Assembly: GCF_902498915.1 (NCBI RefSeq)
Contig: NZ_CABVLQ010000001.1
Length of the DNA: 64,000 nucleotides
Reading direction: 5' to 3' (one strand)
DNA from: Escherichia ruysiae
Lineage (GTDB): Bacteria > Pseudomonadota > Gammaproteobacteria > Enterobacterales > Enterobacteriaceae
Shown: piece after piece, positions 17,572 to 27,891 of the stretch
Position numbering within the stretch: the first letter of the stretch is position 1
Layout of the letters: the number at the start of each line of letters is the position of its first letter
The notes under the pieces: model-generated
The model's input: only the letters and a program-made list of their open reading frames with translations
The model's database searches: none
Told to the model about the DNA's origin: nothing
Translations under genes and position numbers: made by a program

Positions 17572-20500
17572 TTACCAGTCGGCGTAAGGTATCAGCGGCT
17601 GCGGCGGTAAATCCATGTCGCCCTGCCATCCGGCGGCGGAATACCGCACGTAGAGCAGGAAATGGCTTGGCGCATAATCTTTCGCCTGCTGGATATCGAT
17701 TGCCGTGCCGACAAACCAGTTGGACGTGACCCGACGCTCAAGTAACGCCCGCGCCGTGTAGCCAAAGCCCTGACTGCTGCCGCCGTCGTTGGTCTGGCTG
17801 GCGGCATCCTCTTTCCAGTCCGTCGGGATCAGGTTCATCAGCGGATAACGCGGCATGGTTTTGGTGCGCGAATGCGACCACGAGCCAGACGCGCCCAGCT
17901 CCCATGACCAGTTTTCCGTCCGCTCACGCCACATCACCGGTATGGCAAACGACAGGTATTCCTGCGGGCTGTAATAACCGCCCTGACCGAGTGAGTACCC
18001 ACTCAGGTCTTTGTCGTAATGCCAGATCATATTGTTCAGGCCAATGGTCACACGGCGATTATTCTGGTTGATGACCTTATAGTAATAGCCCGTCATCCAG
18101 CGCACGCGCCAGTTATCTTCGACATTTTTGCCGGTTAACTGGTCGCCGCTAAGGGATGCCCAGACGCCGTTCGCTTCACCTTTATCGTAGCTCAGACTCA
18201 GTCCCACGCCATCGGCACGCACACCGCCCCATTTTTTCCCGGTATTGCCCGGAGAGTCTTTCTGCCCGCCAAAGGCCAGTAACGAACTGGAGATGGGGCG
18301 CCGATGGGCGTTAACGGTGTAACCAAGCGGCCCGATATCGTCGCTGTAACTGATGCCACCGACCACATCCACCACGTTGAAGCCCATCGGTGTGGTGCCG
18401 ATATCCCAGCTCCAGACGTCATTTCGCCAGCCGACCGCCACGCTGGCGCCGGAATCCGACTGGCTGCGGTTGCCGCTACAGTCCTGCAACGTACAGGTGC
18501 CCCAGTTGTTATCCCATTTACCCTCAGCGTCGGCGGAAAAACTGCCGACGTTCATATTGACGAAATCACTGCGAAAGAACATCCGTCCGTCAGAATACGG
18601 TGCATCCACCTGCAACATGGTGGTGTGCGCTTTCAGGTCGGAGTAACCACCGGTGCCGCTCGATCCCCAGTAGTCGTGCTCCAGGGTGACGTTAAGATCC
18701 TGCTGGCGATAGAGATCCGCCGCATCGCTGCGCACGCCGCGCTTCAGCCAGTCGTCCTTCTCATCGTTACGGGTCAGACGGGTAAAGGTGTCGTTATCCT
18801 GCGGACGCGTCGTGGTCACACCGGATGCGACCATCGCGTCTTTGTAGGTTTCCAGCGCCTGCTCCGGATCGCCCGCCTGCGCTTCAAACCCTGCACCATC
18901 ACGCAGTACCATCGCACTTTCCATCGACGGCGGCTGAGATTTTGCCTGCGGGATCAGCTTGTTAAACGTCTGCTGCGCCGCTGCGGTATCGCCAAGCTGC
19001 GCCTGTACCAGCGCCACGCGCCGCTGTGTATTCAGTGAGGTATTGTCGGTGGCGGGCAGTTTCGCCAGCTGGCTGCGTGCCGCCACTTTGTCACCGGCGG
19101 CGATATCCACTTCCGTCAGGCCAAGAATGGCATCAACGTTAGCTGGCTCCCGCGTCAGGACATTCTGATACGCCGCGCGGGCGGCGGTGTCATCACGTCG
19201 CTGCTGTGCCCAGTCGGCCAGGGTGAGGTCAATGCGCGTGGACGGTGGCTGTTGGCGCAGCATCGCTTCCGCTTCTGCCTCTTTACCGCTTTCACGCAGG
19301 CGGCTGGCGGTTTCCAGTACCTGATCGCTTTGCAGGCGGTTTGCCAGTTCCTGAATATTGCTGTTCCACTGCGCGCGCGGCAGGCTGTTGATATGCGCCA
19401 GCGCGGCTCTGTCCTGGTCGTGACCGGAAAGATACAGTCCGTAAGCGTAAACCTGCTCCGGATCGTTCGGCTTCTGTTGCGCCAGATTGCGCATTAACGT
19501 ATCGGCCTGGCTGCGTTGTCCGGCCTGCCAGAGATCCTGCGAAAGCCGGTAAGTAATCCACACACTGCCGGGATCGAGCGCCAGTCGCTGACGCTGAAGT
19601 GCTGCCGCCTGCGCCCATTTACCCTGATTTTCCAGTGCCTCTGCCTGCTGTGATAAACGCGTGTTTTGCAGGCTGCGTTCGATGTCATCAACGCTGCGCC
19701 GCTGGCTGGCAGAGAGCGAGGCAATAAACGCTTCGGCTTTTTCCGGCGACTGCTGGCGATAAAGATTCGCCAGCCCGCGCACGGCGTTGGTGTTGCCGCT
19801 GTCCATGCGCAGCGTCTGCTGGTAATAGCGTTCAGCGGCGGGATAATCTTTGCGCGCCATCGCCACATCGCCCAGCCCCAGCACCGCATAGCTGTCGGCG
19901 TTATCGACATTGCGCGCCTGCTGGAACAGGCGTTCTGCCCGGTCGGGATTATTGGCTTTCAGTGCAGCATCGCCCTGCTGGATCGCCAGCCAGTAGCGAT
20001 TCACCTTCAGCAGACTGTTCCATTTGTCGTTGTTGCTGCTGTGCGGATCCAGCGCGAGGGCTTTTTCCAGATTCACCACCGCATTAGCGCGATCGCCATT
20101 CTGGGAATACGCCTGCCCCAGCGCCCCCAGAGCTTCACTGTCTTTCGGGTTCGCCCGCACCGCCTGTTGTAGTTCAGGAATGGCTTTACCCGCCATGCCA
20201 GAGTCCACCGCCGCTAAACCTTGCGCACGGGCGCGGAAATTAGGATCGGCCAGTTGCTTTTGTTGTTCTGCCAGTTGCGATTGCGCAGCCGCCACACTAT
20301 CGCCATCGCTAAAAATAGAGAGATATTTTTTCAGTGCCGACACGCTGGCGTCGCTCACGGGCATGTCTTTAATCTGCCCGTACCAGATTTTAGAGGCCCC
20401 TTCGCGCCCGGCGTTCGATTTCGCCATCTGTTCCAGGACGGCAAAACCTTCGTCACGGCGATCGCTGCTAAACAGCAATAGCGCCAGATTATTTTGCAAC

Positions 20501-21045
20501 CCCGTATTGCCCGGCGTATCCGCATTGATGCGTTTTAGCTGATTAATCGCTTCGCTACGGCGAGCCGGAATTTTCGCTACCGTACTCCAGTACTCGACGG
20601 CAATGTCACCTGCTGGCGGCGCTCCGTTGAACAGTTTGTTGTAACCCGCCACGGCTTCTTCCGCATGACCGGTAGTCGCCTGCAATCGTGCCTGTTGCAG
20701 TGCCTGGCGACCATCCGGCGTGGAAAGCAGCATTGTGGTACGCGATGATTTATACGCATTTGAACTCGGCGCTAATTGCGACAATCGGTCGAGCTGTTTT
20801 TGTGCACCATCAACATCGCCCTGGCGTAACAGAGAGCGAAAACGGGCGGCAACGACATCCGGGTTATTCGGATCAATAAGTTCCAGACGATACAGCGACT
20901 GCTGCACCAGGTCTTCGCGGTGGGTCGCTTCGCCCACACGAACCTGTTCCAGCAACTGTTGCTGGGCGGTTGGTGCCGCCTCGACCATCGGCATCACGGC
21001 CAGACCGAGGGAAAGCGTAAGGATATTTAGTGTGAATTTGCGCAT
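17572..21045 (-). CDS. bcsC: Cellulose export outer-membrane protein BcsC
   Basis: The product has 1157 residues. A signal peptide (cleavage after VEA, about residue 23) is followed by a long periplasmic superhelix of TPR repeats to about residue 790, for example AKAIPELQQAVRANPKDSEALGALGQAYSQ. A C-terminal BcsC-type beta-barrel of about 330 residues ends in ...VRYSAAGWQGDMDLPPQPLIPYADW. BcsC binds peptidoglycan through the TPR region and exports the glucan chain through the barrel, like AlgK-AlgE fused. It overlaps the 3' end of bcsZ by 19 bp, indicating translational coupling. The reading frame is intact and full length. Confidence 0.97.
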   Translation of the reverse strand: MRKFTLNILTLSLGLAVMPMVEAAPTAQQQLLEQVRVGEATHREDLVQQSLYRLELIDPNNPDVVAARFRSLLRQGDVDGAQKQLDRLSQLAPSSNAYKSSRTTMLLSTPDGRQALQQARLQATTGHAEEAVAGYNKLFNGAPPAGDIAVEYWSTVAKIPARRSEAINQLKRINADTPGNTGLQNNLALLLFSSDRRDEGFAVLEQMAKSNAGREGASKIWYGQIKDMPVSDASVSALKKYLSIFSDGDSVAAAQSQLAEQQKQLADPNFRARAQGLAAVDSGMAGKAIPELQQAVRANPKDSEALGALGQAYSQNGDRANAVVNLEKALALDPHSSNNDKWNSLLKVNRYWLAIQQGDAALKANNPDRAERLFQQARNVDNADSYAVLGLGDVAMARKDYPAAERYYQQTLRMDSGNTNAVRGLANLYRQQSPEKAEAFIASLSASQRRSVDDIERSLQNTRLSQQAEALENQGKWAQAAALQRQRLALDPGSVWITYRLSQDLWQAGQRSQADTLMRNLAQQKPNDPEQVYAYGLYLSGHDQDRAALAHINSLPRAQWNSNIQELANRLQSDQVLETASRLRESGKEAEAEAMLRQQPPSTRIDLTLADWAQQRRDDTAARAAYQNVLTREPANVDAILGLTEVDIAAGDKVAARSQLAKLPATDNTSLNTQRRVALVQAQLGDTAAAQQTFNKLIPQAKSQPPSMESAMVLRDGAGFEAQAGDPEQALETYKDAMVASGVTTTRPQDNDTFTRLTRNDEKDDWLKRGVRSDAADLYRQQDLNVTLEHDYWGSSGTGGYSDLKAHTTMLQVDAPYSDGRMFFRSDFVNMNVGSFSADAEGKWDNNWGTCTLQDCSGNRSQSDSGASVAVGWRNDVWSWDIGTTPMGFNVVDVVGGISYSDDIGPLGYTVNAHRRPISSSLLAFGGQKDSPGNTGKKWGGVRADGVGLSLSYDKGEANGVWASLSGDQLTGKNVEDNWRVRWMTGYYYKVINQNNRRVTIGLNNMIWHYDKDLSGYSLGQGGYYSPQEYLSFAIPVMWRERTENWSWELGASGSWSHSRTKTMPRYPLMNLIPTDWKEDAASQTNDGGSSQGFGYTARALLERRVTSNWFVGTAIDIQQAKDYAPSHFLLYVRYSAAGWQGDMDLPPQPLIPYADW

Positions 21046-22133
21046 TCCTGGCCCCAGTCAGGTAATAACTCACCTTTTGTCGAGAAGCGGAAACGGTGTT
21101 GATCCCAGCCTTGTCCAAACAGGGTCAACACATAGTTGTAATAGGCATCACTACCAGGAAAGTTATCGGCAATACGCTGACGCTGTACGGCCTGGGCATC
21201 ACGATCCTGAAGAAATGGCAACATAGCCGCAGAAAAACCGACTGGCCCTTTACCCTGCGCTTTACCCGTAGCGACATCGACTTTCTCCGGCGGATAGCCG
21301 TTTTTCTCGGTGAATGTCGCCATCGGTTTAAACCGGTTGAGCATCCGCGCTTTTTGCGGATCGCTGTCGGGCATCATGCCAACCCACATATAGACGCGAA
21401 TAGCGTCGTAACTGCTGATCAGCGTTTTCTCCGGCTTTAACTGCCAACCTTTGTCTTTCTCATAGCGTACCCAGTCTGGCGAAAAGCCCTTCGGGGCGGT
21501 TTCCAGCAATAAACGTTGATTCGTTTCGCGCAACGTGGTCCACGGTGCACCAAAGCGGGTGAAATACTGCGCCAGCGTCGGAGGCAGATAACTCGGGTTA
21601 AAACGCCAGGTGTTATTCTCGGCAAAACCCACTTTGCCCGGTAACAGCATGGAACCCAGCCCCGGCACAGTCACCACTTCCTCTTGCGCAATGCGTTTTA
21701 ACAACGCGCTGCCGATGTCAGTATAACGTTGCTCTTTCCACAATCGACCGGCCTCCAGCAGTGACCAGGCCATCCAGATATCGCCGTCAGAAGCTGAGTT
21801 GCTGTCCAGCACTTCCCACTTCGCATTCTCTTTCTTGCCCCATAGCCAAGCGGGCAAATGTTCTTTTAATGAGCCCTGGGCAAGATTATTCTGCGTCCAG
21901 TCGAGAAGGTTATCGAAAGCCGCACGGTCGTTAGCCGCCAGGGCAAAGAACATGCCGTAGCTTTGCCCTTCGGAGGTGGTAATTTTGCGCGCGTCGCTGG
22001 GATCGATGACGCGCCCTTCCTGACTGATGTAATCCTTTTTGAACTGCTCCCAGGCAGGCCAACTGCAGGCTGCCTGAACACTAAAGGTAGCCAGCAGCAG
22101 CATCGTCACAATTCCACTACGCAAAACATTCAT
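21027..22133 (-). CDS. bcsZ: Periplasmic endo-1,4-beta-glucanase BcsZ
   Basis: The product is a 368-residue GH8 cellulase. Signal peptide cleavage is likely after VQA (residue 21). The catalytic acid lies in TSEGQSYGM (Glu55). A GH8 signature ASDGDIWMAWSLLEAGRLW is near residue 115, and the general base Asp falls in SYDAIRVYMW near residue 243. BcsZ trims glucan during cellulose secretion and is required for normal cellulose output. The start region reads TAA-TTG-ATG-ATG directly after the bcsB stop; I chose the second ATG (22133), giving the usual length, but ATG at 22136 is equally possible. Intact. Confidence 0.95.
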   Translation of the reverse strand: MNVLRSGIVTMLLLATFSVQAACSWPAWEQFKKDYISQEGRVIDPSDARKITTSEGQSYGMFFALAANDRAAFDNLLDWTQNNLAQGSLKEHLPAWLWGKKENAKWEVLDSNSASDGDIWMAWSLLEAGRLWKEQRYTDIGSALLKRIAQEEVVTVPGLGSMLLPGKVGFAENNTWRFNPSYLPPTLAQYFTRFGAPWTTLRETNQRLLLETAPKGFSPDWVRYEKDKGWQLKPEKTLISSYDAIRVYMWVGMMPDSDPQKARMLNRFKPMATFTEKNGYPPEKVDVATGKAQGKGPVGFSAAMLPFLQDRDAQAVQRQRIADNFPGSDAYYNYVLTLFGQGWDQHRFRFSTKGELLPDWGQECANSH

Positions 22134-22139
22134 CATCAA

Positions 22140-24479
22140 TTACTCATTATCCGGGTTAAGACGACGACGGCTGATGATACGCAACAGACGCCACAGTACC
22201 CAGGCCAGCAATACCACGCTGATTGCAGCCAGCACCGCCAACAGAATCGGGTGATTAGCCAGCGCATACCACAAACGTTCGAACCACGGCAGATGACCAA
22301 CGTAATAGATGTCGCCGACCCGCAAACTGTTAACACCAGATTCACGGATCACCGCTACCGAGCCGAACATGGTGGCGCGTTTGCCGCTATCGTTCACCGC
22401 ATCGTTAAGCATTTCATAACCGCGCGGACTGTCGGCCAGGAGAGCAATCACGCTGCGCTGGTCGTTATACGGTGACTGGAAGCCAATCACCGCTGCCATC
22501 GCGCCAGAAGAGGTCAGCGTTGACTGAGTTTCTGCCGCACGGTCGTTTTCGTCCGGCACAATACCCGGGAATAGCGTCTGGCGCATTGGCGTTTTCACCC
22601 AGCTTTCGGTGGCCTGTACCAGCATGTCAATCTGCTTGTCGTCTTTTAATTTGTCCGGGATTCCGCCGACGATCATGATGTCGGCATCTTTCCCCTGAAT
22701 GGTGCTGCCATCATCGGTCACGGTCAGGTTAATCGCCGGGAAGCCCGTCTGCGCGCCGATAAAGCCAACGGTATTCAGTAAGGTTTCCATCTGTGCTTCG
22801 TTGGGCGCTTTCGGCATTACGGTGATGGTTTGTGACAGATCCGCCATCCGGCTGAACGGGAAGCCCGCATTGGCAAACGCGCGCAGATCCGGCATCGGAA
22901 TGAAGTGGTAATACTTCGAGAAGTCGATAGTGGAGTCGTCGCCAATCACCACATGGTTCTGCACCGGCTGGAAGGTAATACAGTTATCAACCGATCCGCC
23001 CGGCATCGGGTTCATGTACTCAAAGTCGAAGCGCAGCTGGTTGGTCGCCCCCAACTTCAACGCCGGAATAGAGACATCCGTTTTGCCGTCCAGCAAACCT
23101 TGTAACACAGGAATACGCAGCAGCAGGCGGTTCGCCTCCTGTTTGCTACTCAGGTTAAATGATTGCAGGAACTGGTTGTTCAGGCTGATATCCATCCGCG
23201 AGCTGTCTTTCACCGGCGGCATGGTGTAGCGGTAATTAATATCCATATCAATACCGGTACTACGCATCAGGTAGAGATCTGGCGGCAGATTTAGCGAAAC
23301 GTTAATCGCTGCCGGTTCCAGACCGCTGGACTGTAACTGCTCTTCATAAGTTTTCAGTTCACCAAAGGTGACAGGACGATCGGTACGCACCCAGTTCGGC
23401 GCGTCGTATGGCTTACGCGGCAGCAGCGGTTTGACTTCATTCACCACGACGCTGTCGCCACGGAACAAAATATTGCCCTGGGCGATACCTTTCGCTGCCT
23501 GCAACAGGTCTTTGTCGTCACGACCAAACACCACCAGCAGTTTGATGTAAGGATTTTCCGGGTGGTTGATCATCTCAATCACCGGGGCTTTTACCGCCGG
23601 ATGATCGCGCAGGAAGTCCGGGCGTTTGTCGTTAGTCGCAAAAACAATCGCATTGCGATCGGGAAGCTGGTTATAGAGTACCGGGAAGTTCTGCCCACGC
23701 CAGCCAGAGCGCGAGCCAAACCACGAGGCAACAATGGCGGAAGCCTGTTGCAGCGCAACATCCGGCGCGCCCGCAAAGACCATCGGCAAGATGTTGGCAC
23801 GGTTATCGCGTGGGTCAAAGAATGGAATCGGGAAGTGCGACAGGTCATTCTTCACATTCAGTGATTGATACGTCAGATCCAGTCCGCTACTGCGTCCGAC
23901 ATCCAGCCAGAGCGTTGTGCTGGCAGGGTTTTCGCACACATCCTGATAATGACCGACAAACTCCAGCCGCACGCGGTTGAAGTCGGTAATAAACAGTGGG
24001 TTAATCGGCATTTGCGCCAGCGTCTTTTTACCCAACTGCTCTTTAGTCACTGGCAGCACGCCCATCAGTTCATCATTGAGATAAACTTTTAACTGCGACT
24101 GAACTGGCAGCAATGACGGCGATGGCGTGTATTCGAGATTGAGCATCGCCTTCGTCACCACTTCGTCGCTGCGCATACCAAACTCAATGCTACCGTTCGG
24201 GTTGATACCTCGCAGCACCATGCTGCCCGGCGGCGGCGCGATTTGCGCAAAGGTCAGCTTCACATCGCGCGAAGAGCCGTTCTGCGCAACGACTGGCGCA
24301 TCCGCTCCCTGCACGCCCGGCATCACCTGCCCCACCTGCGGATTTTGTTCCGTCTGGGCAGGAACAACTGGCTCAGCATTGATCAGTGGTTGCGTTGCTG
24401 GCGTCGCCTGCGTCATAAAAGAGGGGAATGCGCTCATCCCCATTGCCACTGCACAAATCCAGAATAGTTTTCTTTTCAT
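22140..24479 (-). CDS. bcsB: Cellulose synthase periplasmic subunit BcsB
   Basis: ATG at 24479 gives 779 residues; upstream in-frame ATG codons within bcsA are ignored. After a signal peptide and a Pro/Gln-rich linker (about 25-75) come the carbohydrate-binding and flavodoxin-like modules of BcsB. One C-terminal membrane anchor (PILLAVLAAISVVLLAWVLW, about 745-766) ends in a short basic tail. BcsB guides the glucan across the periplasm, its tail helix is needed for BcsA activity, and it forms an oligomeric crown. It begins 10 bp after the bcsA reading frame ends, in the same operon. Intact, unlike bcsA. Confidence 0.96.
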   Translation of the reverse strand: MKRKLFWICAVAMGMSAFPSFMTQATPATQPLINAEPVVPAQTEQNPQVGQVMPGVQGADAPVVAQNGSSRDVKLTFAQIAPPPGSMVLRGINPNGSIEFGMRSDEVVTKAMLNLEYTPSPSLLPVQSQLKVYLNDELMGVLPVTKEQLGKKTLAQMPINPLFITDFNRVRLEFVGHYQDVCENPASTTLWLDVGRSSGLDLTYQSLNVKNDLSHFPIPFFDPRDNRANILPMVFAGAPDVALQQASAIVASWFGSRSGWRGQNFPVLYNQLPDRNAIVFATNDKRPDFLRDHPAVKAPVIEMINHPENPYIKLLVVFGRDDKDLLQAAKGIAQGNILFRGDSVVVNEVKPLLPRKPYDAPNWVRTDRPVTFGELKTYEEQLQSSGLEPAAINVSLNLPPDLYLMRSTGIDMDINYRYTMPPVKDSSRMDISLNNQFLQSFNLSSKQEANRLLLRIPVLQGLLDGKTDVSIPALKLGATNQLRFDFEYMNPMPGGSVDNCITFQPVQNHVVIGDDSTIDFSKYYHFIPMPDLRAFANAGFPFSRMADLSQTITVMPKAPNEAQMETLLNTVGFIGAQTGFPAINLTVTDDGSTIQGKDADIMIVGGIPDKLKDDKQIDMLVQATESWVKTPMRQTLFPGIVPDENDRAAETQSTLTSSGAMAAVIGFQSPYNDQRSVIALLADSPRGYEMLNDAVNDSGKRATMFGSVAVIRESGVNSLRVGDIYYVGHLPWFERLWYALANHPILLAVLAAISVVLLAWVLWRLLRIISRRRLNPDNE

Positions 24480-24489
24480 CGCGTTATCA

Positions 24490-27131
24490 TCATTGTTGAG
24501 CCAAAGCCTGATCCGATGGTTGTACCGTTTCGCTCCGCTCCGGGCGGCGCGGAATGAACGAAACAACCCAGGAAACCAGAGAAGTCAGCGCACGGAAAAT
24601 ACCCTTCACTGAAGAAGGTGCAAATTCCGCCAGATGGCGGTAGCCACGGAAGCCGAGCTTCAGAATATCCAGCAGACTTTCCAGCGGCTTATCTTCCGGG
24701 TAGCTGTCCTGCCAGAGCGCCCATGTATCCGCACGGGCAAACGTACACTGCACAAAATCGATATGTTGCTGGGTGGTGAGCGGCATCAATTGCAGCCCGA
24801 CTTCGTTACCCATCACGCGTGCCACCTGGGTCGGGAAGACGTATTCCTGTTGACCGCGTTTGAGTAGCAGATTCACTTTCTGCCCTTCCAGGATCTGCGC
24901 CTGACCGTGGATTTTGATCCCCAGCCCACCGTCGGAGAAGTCCTGAACGGTGCAGGAGAAAAGGTGACCATCTTCACGGGCAATTGCCGCTGGCATCGTC
25001 ATCTCAACACGATGCGAACGACGAACCTGTTTACTTTCAACCGATACCGCTACCGCGCCACCGAGAATAATCAGGTTGTAGAACACCCACACCATACTGA
25101 CGACGACGGTGAGCATTTCGGTTGGCGGACCGTAAAAGTAACGCCAGATGCCAACAGCGACACCAACCAGGTTGAGCAGTACGAGGAAGATGTACGGTCG
25201 CGAGATCACCCAATCGACATACTCTTCCTCCACCAGTCGACATACTCTTCCTCCACCAGGCCACCTTTGGCGGTGACGTTAAATTTGCCTTTGTGCGGGT
25301 TAATCAGCGCCACCAGCGTCGGTGGTGCGATATACCATGCCAGCACTGTTTCGTAGATTTCACTCCAGAACGAGTGGCGATATTTGCCCTGAATCTTCGA
25401 GTTAGTCAGGCTGGCGTGGATCATATGCGGCAGCACAAACAGGGCGATCATCAACGCAGGTGCGTAGATGATATAGGCATGAAGCAGCAGGAACGCCAGC
25501 GGCGCAGTCAGGAAGATCAGCCGTGGAATGCCCGACAAGAAATGGAACATGGCGTTGACGTAGCACAGCCGTTGCGCGAACTTCAGCCCTTTACCGGTGA
25601 GCGGGTTATCAAGGCGGAAGATTTGCACCATCCCGCGCGCCCAGCGAATACGCTGACCGATATGCGCCGACAGACTTTCGGTAGCCAACCCCGCCGCCTG
25701 CGGAATGCGCATATACGCGGAGGTGTAGCCACGACGGTGCAAACGCAAAGAAGTGTGCGCATCTTCGGTTACCGTTTCGACGGCAATACCGCCAATCTCA
25801 TCCAGCGGCTTACGGCGGATCACCGCACAAGAACCGCAGAAGAAGGTGGCATCCCACATATCGTTACCATCCTGCACCAGACCGTAGAACAGCGTGCCTT
25901 CATTCGGCGTTTTACGAAAACGTCCCAGGTTGCGTTCAAACGGGTCTGGCGAGAAGAAGTGGTGCGGCGTCTGCATCATCGCCAGTTGTTTTTCTTTCAG
26001 GAACCAGCCCATGGTCATTTGCAGGAACGAGCGCGTTGGCACGTGGTCGCAGTCGAAAATCGACACAAACTCGCCTTTGGCATATTTCAGCGCATTGTTG
26101 ATATTGCCCGCTTTCGCATGTTCATGAGTGGTACGGGCGATATATTTCACCCCAACGTTTTGCGCAAACTGGCGAAACTCCTCCCTGCCACCGTCATCGA
26201 GGATCCAGATGTTCAGCTTGTCTTTCGGCCAGTCGATACCCAGCGAGGCGTAAATCGTATTTTTCACCACGCTGAGATCTTCGTTGTAGGTCGGGACAAA
26301 GATATCCACCGACGGCCACAGCGACATATCCTTCGGCAGCGGTACGGGCTGACGATTCAGCGGCCATACGACCTGGAAGTAGCCGAGCACCAGCACAATC
26401 CATGCGTAGGTTTCGGCGAACAACAGAATTAAGCCGCACACCAGACTGACCGGATCATCCCAATTCAGCGTGGAGGTGTAGCGCCACCAGATATAACGGC
26501 AAGAGACGGTCAGCGACAGCACAATCAGCATCAGTGCAGAGAAGCGTCCCGGCATTCGCCGTACCATTAATGCCACACCCCACAGCAACATCAGGAAGAT
26601 AAACTGCGACAGCGGGTTAAACGGCTGGGTGACGCAAATCAGCGCCAGAATCAGCGAGAATGTCACAATGATGCCAAGAATAAAACGCCGTGCTCCGGCG
26701 CTCAGATGTCCCAGCTCTTTTTTCTCATCAAGATGTTGCGTGTTATGGCTGAAGCGAGCCGGCAATTCATCCATCCATTGATGATAACGCCCACGAATAT
26801 TCTGCAAGCGTGAAAACGACCGCCAGCGCGGTTTCGGCGTTTCTCTGCGCGAAGCACTGACCAGCAACCAGCAGGTCTGAATGACATAGCGCACAGGATC
26901 CAACGGACGCGGGCGCGAGGCGTTGATATGAGGGAACAGGATTTTATGTTGCGCACGAATACGCTGCCAGCGTGGGTGCTCCAGCGGAATAAAAATCCAG
27001 GCAAGGATCAGCCAGAAACAGCCGAGCGTCGCGCTGAAAGGCGACGCGCCATGACGACGATATTCCCGATAACGCCCGATAAGACGTGCGTTAACCGGCG
27101 GGATAAGCAACCACCGGGTCAGGATACTCAT
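24490..27131 (-). pseudogene. bcsA: Cellulose synthase catalytic subunit bcsA, frameshifted by a 23-bp duplication
   Basis: Without the duplication the gene would encode an 872-residue BcsA, the K-12 length. The ATG at 27131 overlaps the bcsQ stop (ATGA). The upstream fragment (27131-25206, 641 residues) keeps the glycosyltransferase-2 core: DDG 312-314, DCD 360-362, FFCGS 430-434, TED 455-457, QRIRW 493-497, and most membrane segments. After residue 633 the frame shifts and stops within eight codons (WRKSMSIG). The downstream fragment (25233-24490, 247 codons from a GTG) holds the last membrane helices and the PilZ domain, with c-di-GMP motifs RRSHR and DFSDGG. Without PilZ the synthase cannot be switched on by c-di-GMP in the known way, so loss of cellulose is expected unless the fragments cooperate or the repeat collapses. 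Confidence 0.93.
25214..25259. repeat. Perfect 23-bp tandem duplication inside bcsA
   Basis: Bases 25214-25236 and 25237-25259 are identical. In the minus-strand coding sense each copy encodes LVEEEYVDW-type sequence. The second copy shifts the frame by two bases, and deletion of one copy restores an uninterrupted 872-codon bcsA. Confidence 0.97.
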
Positions 27132-27880
27132 GATGCGCTCCCGACTGGCGTTTTCAGCCCGGAATAGTTCAACAGACACCAGTTCGCCAGCGTCAGAATT
27201 TCTTCTGCCGCCAACGCATCGCTACGGTATTCGCCCAACGGTTGTTTTGCCGCCAGACATTCAGCCATCGCTTCATCACGATGAATCAACATTGGCAACA
27301 AACGCCGCTGACTTTGCAACCATAGCTGGTAAATATCGTCCTGAACCTGGCTGCCGACACGAAAATCATTAATCAAAATATGCGCGCCAGCGGGCAGTGC
27401 CTGCTGATGCAGCCGAATATGACAGTTGGCATCCACGTTGACGATCGCCAGGGTGTGATCGCACAGACTCATGATTTGATGCGTTATCTGCGAGGCGTCG
27501 CGTGGTAAATCGATCAAAATCCATTGATAACGTCCGCTGGTCTTTAGTTGCTGAATACCGGTGCAAATCTCGCCCAGCCGTGTTTGCCAGTGCTGGGGAT
27601 TCTCGTGTTCTTCGAGAGTCAGTTGACCAAAGGGCAGCAGATCGAGCTGTGAGGTATAGCGTAGCCCGGCATCACGCCAGTCCTGGCCATCCAGCATGGC
27701 TCTTGCCCAGCCCTGGCGGTGAGAAAAATCAACGTTGAATGACAGGCGCAGCAAATTGTCCGGGCAGGCATCCACCAGCAGGACATTTTCTCCCAACATT
27801 TGCAATGACCAGCCTAACGCGGCGGTAATCGTTGTCGTCCCCACGCCACCCCGCATCCCCTGCAATCCCAGAACGGCCAT
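27128..27880 (-). CDS. bcsQ: Cellulose biosynthesis ParA/MinD-like ATPase BcsQ (YhjQ)
   Basis: The product is a 250-residue SIMIBI/MinD-type ATPase. The deviant Walker A is MRGGVGTTTIT (residues 9-19), followed by LLVDACPDNLL and ILIDLPRD. BcsQ with BcsR and BcsE forms the cytosolic vestibule that assembles and polarises the secretion complex. Codon 6 is TTG (Leu), whereas K-12 laboratory strains carry a TAG stop there that silences cellulose; this copy is therefore intact. It ends ATGA-overlapped with bcsA and starts 11 bp after bcsR. Confidence 0.95.
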   Translation of the reverse strand: MAVLGLQGMRGGVGTTTITAALGWSLQMLGENVLLVDACPDNLLRLSFNVDFSHRQGWARAMLDGQDWRDAGLRYTSQLDLLPFGQLTLEEHENPQHWQTRLGEICTGIQQLKTSGRYQWILIDLPRDASQITHQIMSLCDHTLAIVNVDANCHIRLHQQALPAGAHILINDFRVGSQVQDDIYQLWLQSQRRLLPMLIHRDEAMAECLAAKQPLGEYRSDALAAEEILTLANWCLLNYSGLKTPVGSAS

Positions 27881-27891
27881 TCACCACACCC

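Noticed and set aside
18304..19038. 244-codon plus-strand open frame opposite bcsC
   Set aside because: It is a shadow of the TPR/barrel coding sequence of bcsC, with no ribosome-binding site.
25293..26432. 379-codon plus-strand open frame opposite bcsA
   Set aside because: It is antisense to the conserved glycosyltransferase core, with a composition typical of a shadow frame and no start signal.
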